DNA of 64,000 nt from Streptomyces sp. cf386 (GTDB lineage: Bacteria; Actinomycetota; Actinomycetes; Streptomycetales; Streptomycetaceae). Under the pieces are notes generated by a model that was not told where the DNA came from, searched no databases, and worked only from the letters and a program-made list of their open reading frames with translations. The position numbers were made by a program, and so were the translations under genes. Each line of letters opens with the position of its first letter. The first letter of the stretch is position 1. Positions 10,100 through 19,177 of the stretch are shown in pieces. The stretch covers positions 288,627 to 352,626 of the forward strand of contig NZ_FNHV01000007.1 in assembly GCF_900103585.1 (NCBI RefSeq). The letters run 5' to 3'.

Positions 10100-10876
10100 A
10101 TGAGCACGCGCACGCCGCTGATGGCGGGCAACTGGAAGATGAACCTCAACCACCTCGAGGCCATCGCCCACGTCCAGAAGCTCGCCTTCGCCCTGGCCGA
10201 CAAGGACTACGAGGCCGTCGAGGTCGCCGTCCTGCCGCCCTTCACCGACCTGCGCTCCGTGCAGACCCTGGTCGACGGCGACAAGCTGAAGATCAAGTAC
10301 GGCGCCCAGGACATCTCGGCACAGGACTCCGGCGCCTACACCGGCGAGATCTCCGGCCCGATGCTGGCCAAGCTGAAGTGCACGTACGTGGCGATCGGCC
10401 ACTCCGAGCGCCGCCAGTACCACGCCGAGACCGACGAGATCGTCAACGCCAAGGTCAAGGCCGCCTACAAGCACGGCCTCACCCCGATCCTGTGCGTCGG
10501 TGAGGAGCTGGAGGTCCGCGAGGCGGGCAACCACGTCTCCCACACCCTCGCCCAGGTCGAGGGCGGTCTGAAGGACCTCTCGGCGGAGCAGGCCGAGACC
10601 ATCGTCGTCGCCTACGAGCCCGTCTGGGCCATCGGCACCGGCAAGGTCTGCGGCGCCGAGGACGCCCAGGAGGTCTGCGCCGCCATCCGCGGCAAGATCG
10701 CCGAGCTGTACTCGCAGGACCTGGCCGACAAGGTCCGCATCCAGTACGGCGGCTCCGTGAAGTCCGGCAATGTCGCCGAGATCATGGCGCAGGCCGACAT
10801 CGACGGCGCCCTGGTCGGGGGCGCGTCCCTGGACGCCGACGAGTTCGTCAAGATCGTGCGGTTCCGCGACCAGTGA
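10100..10876 (+). CDS. tpiA: Triosephosphate isomerase
   Basis: Interconverts dihydroxyacetone phosphate and glyceraldehyde 3-phosphate. 258 residues of the TIM barrel. The catalytic set is complete: K13 in GNWKMN, H101 in IGHSERR and E173 in AYEPVWAIGTGK; the phosphate-binding loop YGGSVK is present near the C terminus. The ribosome-binding site GGAGG lies inside the end of pgk, so the two are cotranscribed. A nested palindrome follows the stop (10909-10965). Confidence 0.98.
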   Translation: MSTRTPLMAGNWKMNLNHLEAIAHVQKLAFALADKDYEAVEVAVLPPFTDLRSVQTLVDGDKLKIKYGAQDISAQDSGAYTGEISGPMLAKLKCTYVAIGHSERRQYHAETDEIVNAKVKAAYKHGLTPILCVGEELEVREAGNHVSHTLAQVEGGLKDLSAEQAETIVVAYEPVWAIGTGKVCGAEDAQEVCAAIRGKIAELYSQDLADKVRIQYGGSVKSGNVAEIMAQADIDGALVGGASLDADEFVKIVRFRDQ

Positions 10877-10908
10877 GTATGCGGTAACGGCGATTCGTCG
10901 TACCCTTG

Positions 10909-10965
10909 CGGGGGTCGGGGCTTGGAATGTGAGCATGAGGCTCACAGAATGAGCTTCGACCCCCG
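10909..10965 (+). terminator. Nested hairpin between tpiA and secG
   Basis: Outer arms CGGGGGTCG (10909-10917) and CGACCCCCG (10957-10965) enclose inner arms TGTGAGC (10928-10934) and GCTCACA (10940-10946). Both pairs are perfect. It may terminate gap-pgk-tpiA or shape the secG leader, since secG starts 33 nt later. Confidence 0.65.
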
Positions 10966-10998
10966 TCGTTATCCGAATCCGAGGAAGTTGGTCCAGCC

Positions 10999-11235
10999 GT
11001 GGTTCTGGGGTTCTCCATCGCCCTGATCGTCTTCAGCCTGCTGCTGATGCTGCTGGTGCTGATGCACAAGGGGAAGGGCGGCGGTCTCTCCGACATGTTC
11101 GGTGGCGGCATGCAGTCGTCCGTCGGCGGCTCCTCGGTCGCCGAGCGCAACCTCGACCGGATCACCGTGGTGGTCGGTCTGCTCTGGTTCGCGTGCATTG
11201 TCGTGCTCGGCATCATGATGAAGGTCAACAACTGA
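10999..11235 (+). CDS. secG: Preprotein translocase subunit SecG
   Basis: Small membrane subunit of the SecYEG channel. 78 residues with two transmembrane segments (about 3-22 and 54-73) around a cytoplasmic loop rich in Gly and Ser (KGKGGGLSDMFGGGMQSS), the SecG pattern. GTG 10999 is preceded by GAGGAAG at a suitable distance. Its place after tpiA is common in actinobacteria. Confidence 0.95.
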   Translation: MVLGFSIALIVFSLLLMLLVLMHKGKGGGLSDMFGGGMQSSVGGSSVAERNLDRITVVVGLLWFACIVVLGIMMKVNN

Positions 11236-11260
11236 CCGGCACGCACAATCCGCACGTATG

Positions 11261-11305
11261 GCCCCATGTTCGGTACGCGCAGCTGAGCGCGGCCTATCAT
11301 GGGGC
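11261..11305 (+). terminator. Probable terminator after secG
   Basis: Outer arms GCCCCATG (11261-11268) and CATGGGGC (11298-11305) enclose CGCGC-AGCTGA-GCGCG (11276-11291). All arms match perfectly. It starts 25 nt after the secG stop. Confidence 0.6.
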
Positions 11306-11341
11306 TTGCGTCTTGGTGTAGGGGCTATGTAACTCCAATCA

Positions 11342-11370
11342 CTGGACGCGCGTTGGGCCTTACGTAGACT
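11342..11370 (+). promoter_or_regulatory. Candidate promoter of the RbpA-family gene
   Basis: CTGGAC (11342-11347), a 17-nt spacer, then TAGACT (11365-11370) fit a vegetative -35/-10 pair about 65 nt before the GTG start at 11437. It is not the GGAAT/GTT pattern of SigR promoters. Prediction only. Confidence 0.4.
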
Positions 11371-11436
11371 GAGGCGCTCGCAGCGAAGCGAAACGCCGAC
11401 TCGCTTTGCGGCACCATCACGCAGGGAGTTACGACC

Positions 11437-11772
11437 GTGGCAAGTGGCAACGCGATCCGAGGAAGCCGGGTCGGGGCGGGGCCGATGGGCGAGGCCGAGC
11501 GGGGCGAGTCCGCGCCCCGGCTGCGCATCTCCTTCTGGTGCTCCAACGGGCATGAGACCCAGCCCAGCTTCGCCAGCGACGCGCAGGTCCCCGAAACCTG
11601 GGACTGCCCGCGCTGCGGCTTTCCCGCCGGGCAGGACCGGGACAACCCGCCGGACCCGCCGCGCACCGAGCCCTACAAGACGCATCTGGCGTATGTACGG
11701 GAACGGCGCAGCGACGCCGACGGCGAGGCGATCCTCGCCGAGGCACTCGCCAAACTGCGGGGCGAGATCTAG
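11437..11772 (+). CDS. RbpA-family RNA polymerase-binding protein (paralogue)
   Basis: 111 residues clearly related to RbpA, which binds RNA polymerase and group 1/2 sigma factors and helps open-complex formation. The N terminus NAIRGSRVGAG matches the RbpA core-binding tail. A zinc site is suggested by C35, H39, C57 and C60 (CSNGH, CPRC). The C-terminal part KTHLAYVRERRSDADGEAIL corresponds to the basic linker and sigma-interaction helix. Compared with the classic Streptomyces RbpA as I remember it, this protein is shorter and lacks the basic C-terminal tail, so it is more likely the second family member found beside secG than RbpA itself. Start GTG 11437 with GGGAG upstream. Confidence 0.82.
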   Translation: MASGNAIRGSRVGAGPMGEAERGESAPRLRISFWCSNGHETQPSFASDAQVPETWDCPRCGFPAGQDRDNPPDPPRTEPYKTHLAYVRERRSDADGEAILAEALAKLRGEI

Positions 11773-11918
11773 GAATTGAGGACCGGCCGGGTGCCTGCGG
11801 GCACCTGGCCGGACCTGTTTGACGCACCGGCGCCGAGCCGCTCGCGGACCGATTGTCAGTGGTGCCCTCTACGGTTTGTGTATCGATCTTCTGCATCGAT
11901 GGACCGCGAGGGGGAGTT

Positions 11919-13187
11919 GTGGCGACGGCTGAGGCGGCGGGGGTGGGCGCGCCCGCGTGGCGTGGGGGATTCGGGCGGTTGTGGACCGCTGCCGTGGTCT
12001 CGCGCTTCGGAGACGCGCTGCGTACGACCGCGCTGCCGCTGCTCGCCGTGCAGCTCACGGACGATCCCCTGATCATCGCCTCGGTCACCGCCTGCGGCTA
12101 TCTGCCCTGGCTGCTCTTCGGACTGCTCGGCGGGGCCGTGGTGGACCGGGTGGACCAGCGGCGCGCGATGTGGTCGGTCGATCTGGTACGAGGGCTGCTC
12201 GTCGCCGGATTCGCGCTCGCCGTCGGACTCGGACACGCGTCGATCCCTCTGCTGCTGGTCCTCGCCTTCTCACTGACGACACTCCAGACACTGTTCGACA
12301 ACGCGTCCACCGCGCTGCTCCCGTCCCTGGTGCAGCGCGAAGCCCTGGGCAGCGCCAACGCCCGGCTGATGACGGGCCAGCAACTCGCGGGCAGCCTGCT
12401 GGCCGGCCCGGTCGTGCCGCTGCTGCTCGCGACCGGGGCAGCCATGCCGTTCCTGGCCGACGCGGGCACCTATCTGCTGGCCGCTGCTCTGGTGGCGTCC
12501 CTGCGGATACGGCCGTCCGAGCGGGGGCCACGCCCGGCGGGCAGCACACTGCGGGCCGAGATCCGGGACGGGCTGCGCACCCTCTGGGGAGACCGGGCGC
12601 TGCGGGCGGCCTGTGTGGCCACAGTGCTGTGCAACATCGGCATGGGTGCCCTGATCGCCACGCTGGTGCTGCATGTGACGCACTGGCTGCACGGGGGCCA
12701 CGCCGCGTACGCGGCGGCGATGACGGCGTACGCGGCCGGCAGCCTGGCCGGCGGTTTCGTGGCCCAGCGGATCGCGCGCAGGACCGGTCGGCTGGGGGCG
12801 CTGCTGCTGGCGGGAACCGTCCAGACGTTGTCGCTGCTGCTCACGGGGGCCGTGCGCCACCTGGCCGGCCTCCTGGTGGGGATGGCGCTGCTGGGCGCCA
12901 TGGGCATGGTGTGGAACGTCAATCAGGTCACGCTCATGCAGCAGCGCAGCCCCGAGTCCATGGTGGGCCGCATCGCCTCGGCCTTCCGTACGGCCTCGAC
13001 ATCCGGTGCCCCGATCGGTGCCCTGCTCGGCGGTGCCGTGGCCGGGGCGTTCGGGCTCAACGGGCCCGCCCTGCTGGCGGCCGTGCTCTTCGCCCTCGCC
13101 GTCACCTCGTTGATACCGGCGCGCAAGGCGGACGTACCTGTTGTTGCGCCGGACGACGACGCCATGACGGGTCACGCCTCGCGCTGA
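11919..13187 (+). CDS. MFS transporter (EntS/MFS_3 type exporter)
   Basis: 422 residues with about 12 transmembrane helices of the major facilitator superfamily, subgroup resembling enterobactin or drug exporters. The N terminus GRLWTAAVVSRFGDALRTTALPLLAV and the loop GAVVDRVDQRRAM (the MFS motif between helices 2 and 3) support this. GTG 11919 follows GAGGGGG at a good distance; the frame is open upstream to 11853, but that segment has no good start signal. The substrate cannot be told. It sits between the RbpA-like gene and pgi with no obvious functional tie. Confidence 0.85.
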   Translation: MATAEAAGVGAPAWRGGFGRLWTAAVVSRFGDALRTTALPLLAVQLTDDPLIIASVTACGYLPWLLFGLLGGAVVDRVDQRRAMWSVDLVRGLLVAGFALAVGLGHASIPLLLVLAFSLTTLQTLFDNASTALLPSLVQREALGSANARLMTGQQLAGSLLAGPVVPLLLATGAAMPFLADAGTYLLAAALVASLRIRPSERGPRPAGSTLRAEIRDGLRTLWGDRALRAACVATVLCNIGMGALIATLVLHVTHWLHGGHAAYAAAMTAYAAGSLAGGFVAQRIARRTGRLGALLLAGTVQTLSLLLTGAVRHLAGLLVGMALLGAMGMVWNVNQVTLMQQRSPESMVGRIASAFRTASTSGAPIGALLGGAVAGAFGLNGPALLAAVLFALAVTSLIPARKADVPVVAPDDDAMTGHASR

Positions 13188-13239
13188 TCAATTAGGTTGG
13201 AACAGCTGGGACAGGCACGAAAGAAGGCTGAAGTCGGAC

Positions 13240-14895
13240 ATGAACGCAGACGGCCGTACCAGGCTCAACCGGACGCCCGAGTGGACCGCGCTGGCCAAGC
13301 ACCGTGAGGAGCTGGGCGAGGTGGGGCTGCGGGAGCTGTTCGCCGCCGACCCGGGCCGCGGTGCGGGGTACACGCTGCAGGTCGGCGACCTGCACATCGA
13401 CTACTCCAAGCACCTGGTCACCGATGAGACGCTGCGGCTGCTGCGCGAGCTGGCCGCCGCCACCGACGTGTTCGGGTTGCGGGACGCCATGTTCCGCGGC
13501 GAGAAGATCAACACCACCGAGGACCGCGCCGTGCTGCACACCGCGCTGCGGGCGTCGCGTGACGCGGTGATCGAGGTCGACGGGGAGAACGTCGTCCCGG
13601 GAGTGCACGCCGTACTCGACAAGATGGCCGACTTCGCCGAGCGGGTCCGCTCCGGCGCCTGGACCGGCCACACCGGCAAGCGCATCAGGAACATCGTCAA
13701 CGTCGGCATCGGCGGCTCCGACCTCGGCCCGGCGATGGCGTACGAGGTGCTGCGCAGCTACACGGACCGCGACCTCACCGTCCGCTTCGTGTCGAACGTC
13801 GACGGCGCCGACCTGCACGAGGCGACCCGTGACCTGGACGCCGCCGAGACACTGTTCGTCATCGCGTCCAAGACCTTCACCACGATCGAGACGATCAGCA
13901 ACGCCAAGTCCGCGCGCAACTGGCTGCTGGGTGAGCTGAAGGCAGGGCCGGAGGCCGTCGCGAAGCACTTCGTGGCCCTGTCGACGAACGCCGAGAAGGT
14001 CGCTGACTTCGGGATCGACACGGCGAACATGTTCGAGTTCTGGGACTGGGTCGGTGGGCGCTACTCGTACGACTCGGCCATCGGGCTGTCGTTGATGATC
14101 GCCATCGGGACCGACCGGTTCCGCGAGATGCTCGACGGCTTCCGGATCGTCGACGAGCACTTCCGCACCGCGCCCGCCGAGGCCAACGTGCCGCTGCTGC
14201 TTGGCCTGTTGGGCATCTGGTACGGCAACTTCCAGGACGCCCAGTCGCACGCGGTGCTGCCGTACAGCCACTACCTGTCGAAGTTCACGGCGTATCTCCA
14301 GCAGCTGGACATGGAGTCCAACGGCAAGTACGTCGGCCGCGACGGGCGGGAGGTCGACTGGCAGACCGGGCCGATCGTGTGGGGCACTCCGGGCACCAAT
14401 GGACAGCACGCGTACTACCAGCTGATCCACCAGGGCACCAAGCTGATCCCGGCGGACTTCATCGGCTTCGCCGAGCCGGTCGCCGAGATGAGCGACGAAC
14501 TCAAGGCACAGCACGACCTGTTGATGGCGAACTTCTTCGCCCAGACGCAGGCGCTGGCGTTCGGCAAGACGCCTCAGGAGGTGCGTGCTGAAGGGGTGCC
14601 GGAGGAGCTGGTGAGCCACAAGACGTTCAAGGGCAATCACCCGACGACCACGATCCTCGCCCGCGAGCTGACCCCGTCGGTGCTCGGGCAGCTGATCGCG
14701 CTGTACGAGCACAAGGTGTTCGTGCAGGGCGCGGTGTGGAACATCGACTCCTTCGACCAGTGGGGCGTCGAACTCGGCAAGGTCCTCGCCAAGCGGGTCG
14801 AGCCCGCGCTGACCGAGGGCGCCCAGGTGCCGGGGCTGGACGCGTCGACTCAGGCGCTCGTCGCCAAGTACCGGGAGCTGCGCGGACGGCAGTGA
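13240..14895 (+). CDS. pgi: Glucose-6-phosphate isomerase
   Basis: Interconverts glucose 6-phosphate and fructose 6-phosphate. 551 residues, full length for the long bacterial form. Signature blocks are VGIGGSDLGP, SKTFTTIET, GGRYSYDSAIGLS and GTNGQHAYYQLIHQG, which contain the sugar-phosphate-binding and catalytic Glu, His and Lys regions. ATG 13240 is preceded by GAAGG. It links the glycolytic genes upstream with the pentose-phosphate operon downstream in the window. Confidence 0.98.
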   Translation: MNADGRTRLNRTPEWTALAKHREELGEVGLRELFAADPGRGAGYTLQVGDLHIDYSKHLVTDETLRLLRELAAATDVFGLRDAMFRGEKINTTEDRAVLHTALRASRDAVIEVDGENVVPGVHAVLDKMADFAERVRSGAWTGHTGKRIRNIVNVGIGGSDLGPAMAYEVLRSYTDRDLTVRFVSNVDGADLHEATRDLDAAETLFVIASKTFTTIETISNAKSARNWLLGELKAGPEAVAKHFVALSTNAEKVADFGIDTANMFEFWDWVGGRYSYDSAIGLSLMIAIGTDRFREMLDGFRIVDEHFRTAPAEANVPLLLGLLGIWYGNFQDAQSHAVLPYSHYLSKFTAYLQQLDMESNGKYVGRDGREVDWQTGPIVWGTPGTNGQHAYYQLIHQGTKLIPADFIGFAEPVAEMSDELKAQHDLLMANFFAQTQALAFGKTPQEVRAEGVPEELVSHKTFKGNHPTTTILARELTPSVLGQLIALYEHKVFVQGAVWNIDSFDQWGVELGKVLAKRVEPALTEGAQVPGLDASTQALVAKYRELRGRQ

Positions 14896-14986
14896 CCGGG
14901 GACGCGGAGAGCGGGCGGCATCCGGTCGTCCGCTTCCCGTAGACTCCCTCGTCGATCATGAACACGATCACTCGGGGGAGTGTGAA

Positions 14987-15910
14987 GTGACGAATCCACA
15001 AGGGAGTTGGACCGGGGGGCGCGCTGAACGCCCGGTCGTTCCTGAAGCCCCATCATGTGGCGCGGGCGATGTTCCATCCGGTCTGGATCCCGGAGTCGCT
15101 GGACCCTTCGGTGGACGCGTTGAAGAAGGCCCGCGTCATCGCGGGCGCGGTCGCGGCATTCGGTGTCTACACCTTCGTCGAGGGCGGCTTCGCCTTCGAC
15201 GAGATGCTGGACAACGCGGCCACCGCCTGTGTCGTCCTGCTGTTCATCACACCGCTCGCGGTCGGCGTGATGCTCTACCTGTGGCGGCGCTCCGGCGCCG
15301 GTACGGTGGGGCAGTTGCGGGAGCCGCTGGTCAGGTCGCTGAAGTTGCTGCTGCTGTTCATCGGTTCGGCGTTCCTGACGGTGATGCTCTTCCGGGTCGG
15401 GGATGTGTTCGGGATCCTCGGGAAGATGCTGTTCAGCCTTGTGGGGCTGTGGATGGGCTTCTTCGTGATCGCCGGTGCCTACCGGATCTCGGGGAACTTC
15501 TTCGGCACCGCTGCGACGCACCGTTGTCTGCCGCCGCTGCTCGCCACGGTGACGACATGGCTCATGGCCATCCCGGATCTCATCACGGGTGACCTGCACG
15601 GACTCGGCCTCGCCCTGGGCGTCTTCTTCATCCTGGGCGCCCCGGTGACGGTCACCGGGATCGCGCTGCTGGAGATGAGGCGGCTGGAGCAGCGGTACGG
15701 CATCCGGCTGGCGGCACACCCGGCCACCCTGCCGTCACCATCACCGGCACCGTCCCCGTCACTAACACCGCAGCCACCGTCGTACGCCCCGAACGGCTTC
15801 GTACCGCCGCAGGGCAACCCCTACGCGCCGGGCCCCGGAACCCGTACGCCGCGCAGCCGCCGTACAGCCCACCGCAGCCGCCCCACGGCGCAGGCCCTTA
15901 CGGCGGCTGA
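14987..15910 (+). CDS. Membrane protein gene with two apparent 1-nt frameshifts
   Basis: GTG 14987 has a good GGGGAG site and begins MTNPQGSWTGGR, but the conserved-looking protein continues in the next frame from 15024 (LNARSFLKPHHVARAM) through 4-6 hydrophobic helices. Near 15837 coding moves back to the first frame to give NPYAAQPPYSPPQPPHGAGP and a stop at 15908-15910. One extra base around 15014-15023 (a G run then CGCGC) and one missing G at 15837-15838 would restore a 307-residue protein with a Pro-rich tail. As written, the middle frame starting at GTG 15057 or ATG 15069 runs on to 16403, across the 3' end of the opposite gene. The cause is either sequence errors in G/C runs or a genuine pseudogene. 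Function unknown. Confidence 0.7.
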
Positions 15911-15937
15911 CCGTCCGAAACGCGCCGAGCCCGCCGG

Positions 15938-18310
15938 TCAGGCAACCGCGCTCAGCGTGTCCGCGAGTCGGTGGCGGGCCGCGCGGGAGGCGGGGACGGT
16001 GGCGAGGGCGGCTGCGCCGGTGACCGCTGCGGTGCCGAAGAGCAGGAGGAGAGCGAGGGACGGGCCCTGGGCGATTCCGGCGCCGATGCCGCTCGATCTG
16101 CCCTGGGCGTCGATCAGCCAGTGGGCGAGGGGTGTGCCCAGGGCGGTGCCGATGACGACGGCGGCCAGGGCGGTGCAAGTCGTGGAGGTGACGGTGATCG
16201 CGGTGATCTGGCGTGGGGAGAGGCCGATGGCCTTGAGGGCCAGCAGGTCGCGTTCGCTCTCGCGGACGGTGCCGCCGATCGCCGTCAGCAGTTCGATGAG
16301 GCCGATGAGGGCCAGGATGGCGATCAGGCCCACGACCACGCCGCGCAGGGGGGAGAGGCCGTCGGCGGGGTTCGGGACGGCGTGGACGTCCAGGCGTCCT
16401 TGACCGGTGGTGGCCAGGCGGTCGGCGACCTGCTGAGGGTCCGCGCCGGGGCTGAGCCGGAGCTCGTAGAGGGTGGGGCCGAGAGCGGAATCGTTCTCGC
16501 GGAGGGTGTCGAGGGAGGTGGAGATGACCCGGCCGGCGTTCTCCGGCTCGATGCCGCGGCCGACGATGTGCAGGATCTGCGGCTGGTCGCCGACGGTCAT
16601 CCGAACCCAGTCGCCGACCTGCACGTCCAGCAGGTCGAGCAGCCCCTGCCCGGCCACCGCCTCGTCGCGGCTCTGCGGTGCGCGGCCCTCGGCCAGGGCG
16701 TACGGGTAGGGGTCCTGGTGGGTGCCGAGGCCGCGCAGGGCGATGGTGGCCGTCTGCCCCGGGACCAGGGCGGCCACCTCGACGCCCGGGTAGGCGGCGG
16801 CGACCTGTGGATCGCGTTCCAGCAGCGCGCGGGCGTCCGGGTCGGCCAGGCCGGAGTCGGCGCGGGCGGTGAGGGCGGTCGGCAGGCCGATCTGGTCGGG
16901 CCTGCTGTCGAAGCGCTCGATGGTGGTCCACGCGCTCATCGCCACCACGATCAGCAGCAGGGGCAGCGCCAGCCGGGCGACCGTGGCCAGCGACCGCAGG
17001 CGGCGCGTGAAGGCCCGGTGCCAGCCCAGCACCAGCGCGGGCGGCAGCCGCAGTCCGAGCGCCTGCCGGGCCGCACCGGAGAGCCGCCCGCCGAGCGGAG
17101 CCGCGGGCCGTGGCACCGGAACCGGGGGCACCCGCCCCGCGCGCCATGCCGCGAGCCCGGTGGTCGCGGAGATGAACAGCACCGCGACCACCGGCACCAC
17201 GAACAGCGCCACGGTGTGCCCGGGCAGCCCCTGCCACACCCCGACCGCGTCCCCGAGCCGCCCCGGGATCCGGCTGCCGAGGGCCTGGATGAGCGATGCC
17301 GCGGCCACTGCACCGAGCAGCGCGTAGGCCAGGTGCTGGAGCAGGAAGACGCGCACCACCTGACCCGGGGTGAAGCCGATCGCCTTCAGCACCGAGATGT
17401 CCCGCAGATGGCCGCGGATACGGGTGCCGATCGCGCCGTGCACGGCGAGTCCGGCCGCGACCAGCGCGCCCAGCCCGAACAGCCCCAGCACCTGCCCGAG
17501 CAGCCGGTTGTCGCCCTGCGCCTCGGAGCGCGCCTGCTGCCAGGTGGAGACCTCGCCGACCGCGCCCGCGCCCAGCACGGTCACGGCGCGCTGGACGGCG
17601 TAGTCCGTGTCGTCGGGGTCCGTCAGGCGCAGCCCGATCACCTGGCCGCCCGGGTCGGGCACGGCGGACGGCTGCGCCCAGACGAGCCCCGGCTGCTCGC
17701 CCGCCCGGTAGCGCGGCTCGGCGCTGTCGGCGATGCCGAGGACGGTCAAGGTCCGAGGCGAGCCGGTGCCGGCACGGCTGTCGGCGCTGGTGCCGGCACG
17801 GCTGTCGGCGCTGGTGCCTGCCCCGCTGTCGGTGCCGGTACCGGACCCGCTGCCGGGCAGCGTGAGGGTGTCGCCGGGTGTCGCCAGGAGGGCTCGGGCC
17901 AGGCGGCTCTCCAGGACGACGCCGTCGGGGTTCGCGGGGTCCAGCCAGCGGCCGGAGGCGAGGAGCGGGCGGTCGACGGAGGGGCGTTCGGGCGTGCCGC
18001 GCAGTTCGACGGAGGCGCGGGTGCCGCGGGCGGCGAGGGTGGTGTCGGCGGTGGGGTAGGGGCCGGCGACGGACTCGACACCGTCGAGCTCGGCCAGCTT
18101 CCCGGTGTCGGCGGAGGAGCCGGTGTGCAGCCAGACGTGTGCACCGTGCGCCTGGGTGAAGACGCGCTGCCAGGGGTTGGTGGCGTAACCGAAGAGCGCC
18201 GTGGCCAGCAACAGCGACACGACGATCCCGGCCGTGGCCAGCACGAGGAACAGCGCCTCGCCGCGGTGCGTCCGCAGATCGGAGTGCGCCCAGCGCAGAA
18301 TGGCTCGCAT
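15938..18310 (-). CDS. ABC transporter permease, FtsX type
   Basis: 790 residues in the MacB/FtsX-like permease family. An N-terminal membrane helix (about 20-45) is followed by a large extracytoplasmic domain, three further helices around residues 280-420, a second N-terminal-like helix and extracytoplasmic domain, and three C-terminal helices. This is the duplicated FtsX layout. It would work with the ATPase encoded just upstream, typically moving lipids or peptides or mediating antibiotic resistance. A 24-bp tandem repeat encodes a Ser/Ala/Gly/Thr linker near residues 160-185. Start ATG 18310; the stop converges with the broken membrane gene, 27 nt apart. Confidence 0.88.
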   Translation of the reverse strand: MRAILRWAHSDLRTHRGEALFLVLATAGIVVSLLLATALFGYATNPWQRVFTQAHGAHVWLHTGSSADTGKLAELDGVESVAGPYPTADTTLAARGTRASVELRGTPERPSVDRPLLASGRWLDPANPDGVVLESRLARALLATPGDTLTLPGSGSGTGTDSGAGTSADSRAGTSADSRAGTGSPRTLTVLGIADSAEPRYRAGEQPGLVWAQPSAVPDPGGQVIGLRLTDPDDTDYAVQRAVTVLGAGAVGEVSTWQQARSEAQGDNRLLGQVLGLFGLGALVAAGLAVHGAIGTRIRGHLRDISVLKAIGFTPGQVVRVFLLQHLAYALLGAVAAASLIQALGSRIPGRLGDAVGVWQGLPGHTVALFVVPVVAVLFISATTGLAAWRAGRVPPVPVPRPAAPLGGRLSGAARQALGLRLPPALVLGWHRAFTRRLRSLATVARLALPLLLIVVAMSAWTTIERFDSRPDQIGLPTALTARADSGLADPDARALLERDPQVAAAYPGVEVAALVPGQTATIALRGLGTHQDPYPYALAEGRAPQSRDEAVAGQGLLDLLDVQVGDWVRMTVGDQPQILHIVGRGIEPENAGRVISTSLDTLRENDSALGPTLYELRLSPGADPQQVADRLATTGQGRLDVHAVPNPADGLSPLRGVVVGLIAILALIGLIELLTAIGGTVRESERDLLALKAIGLSPRQITAITVTSTTCTALAAVVIGTALGTPLAHWLIDAQGRSSGIGAGIAQGPSLALLLLFGTAAVTGAAALATVPASRAARHRLADTLSAVA
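17766..17837 (-). repeat. 24-bp tandem repeat inside the FtsX permease gene
   Basis: Two exact copies (17766-17789 and 17790-17813) and a diverged third (17814-17837) encode 8-residue units of the ADSRAGTS type in an extracytoplasmic linker. It keeps frame, so copy number could vary without breaking the gene. Confidence 0.85.
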
Positions 18311-18361
18311 GGGCCTCAGCCCCTCGGCCCGGACACCGGACAGTGGTCGTACATCCGCATG

Positions 18362-19177
18362 TCAGTCCCTGAGCTCCAGCACACCCGAGATCCCGGCCCG
18401 GCGCGGAGGTGTGCCGCCGTCCAGTTCGGCGTCGTCGGCTATCCGGCCGTCGAAGAAGCTGATCACCCGGTCCGCGGCGCTCGCCAGGCGGGCGTCATGG
18501 GTGACGAGCACGATCGTCTGGCCGCGCTGGTGGAAGCGGGACAGCAGCCGCATCACCTCACGCGTGCCCTTGCTGTCCAGGCTCCCCGCGGGCTCGTCGG
18601 CCAGCAGCAGCGGGGGACGGTTGACCAGGGCCCGGGCCAGCGCGACCCGCTGCTGCTCGCCGCCGGACAGTTCGCCCGGCATGCTCCGCTCCTTGCCCGC
18701 GAGACCCAGCTCGGCCAGCAGTTCCGTCCGCTCGGCGCGGGCCCGCTTCGGCGGGACGCCGGCCAGCAGCGCGGGCAGCTCGACGTTGTCGGCGACGGAG
18801 AGGTCGGAGACCAGGTTGAAGAACTGGAAGACGATCCCGATGCGCTTCCTGCGCTCCACCGCCCAGCGGGCCTCACGCCACGCGTCGGCGCACTCGCCGT
18901 CCAGCCAGATGCTGCCGCTGTCGGGCCGCTGCAACCCGCCGAGCAGATGCAGCAAGGTCGACTTTCCGGCACCGGACGGACCGGTGACGGCCACGAACTC
19001 GCCCTGCCGGACGGAAAGATCGACCCCCCGCACGGCATGCGCCGGGGCGCCCTCGCCGTAATGCGTCTTGACCAGGCTCTCGGCCCGCAGCACAGGGCTT
19101 TCGGCCCGCTGCCCCGGGTTCTCGGCGCCGGGCACAGGGCTCTCGGCGGGCAGCACGGGAGTGGAATCGTCGCTCAC
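18362..19177 (-). CDS. ABC transporter ATP-binding protein (MacB/LolD type)
   Basis: 271 residues. The ATPase partner of the FtsX permease next door. After an unusual 40-residue N-terminal stretch rich in repeated AES/PGAE units come Walker A GPSGAGKST, the signature LSGGEQQRVALARA, Walker B LLLADEP and the switch HD region VTHDARLA. The start is GTG 19177, which overlaps the padR stop as GTGA and has GGAGGAG upstream; an in-frame start at 19204 would lie inside padR and is less likely. The padR-ATPase-permease order suggests PadR controls the pump. Confidence 0.9.
   Translation of the reverse strand: MSDDSTPVLPAESPVPGAENPGQRAESPVLRAESLVKTHYGEGAPAHAVRGVDLSVRQGEFVAVTGPSGAGKSTLLHLLGGLQRPDSGSIWLDGECADAWREARWAVERRKRIGIVFQFFNLVSDLSVADNVELPALLAGVPPKRARAERTELLAELGLAGKERSMPGELSGGEQQRVALARALVNRPPLLLADEPAGSLDSKGTREVMRLLSRFHQRGQTIVLVTHDARLASAADRVISFFDGRIADDAELDGGTPPRRAGISGVLELRD

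Noticed and set aside
8867..10945. Minus-strand frame opposite pgk and tpiA
   Set aside because: Antisense to two certain enzymes, with no start signal or motif.
11380..11425. Imperfect repeat GCGAAGCGA / TCGCTTTGC before the RbpA-like gene
   Set aside because: One mismatch in a short arm and a position in the leader; too weak to call a terminator or operator.
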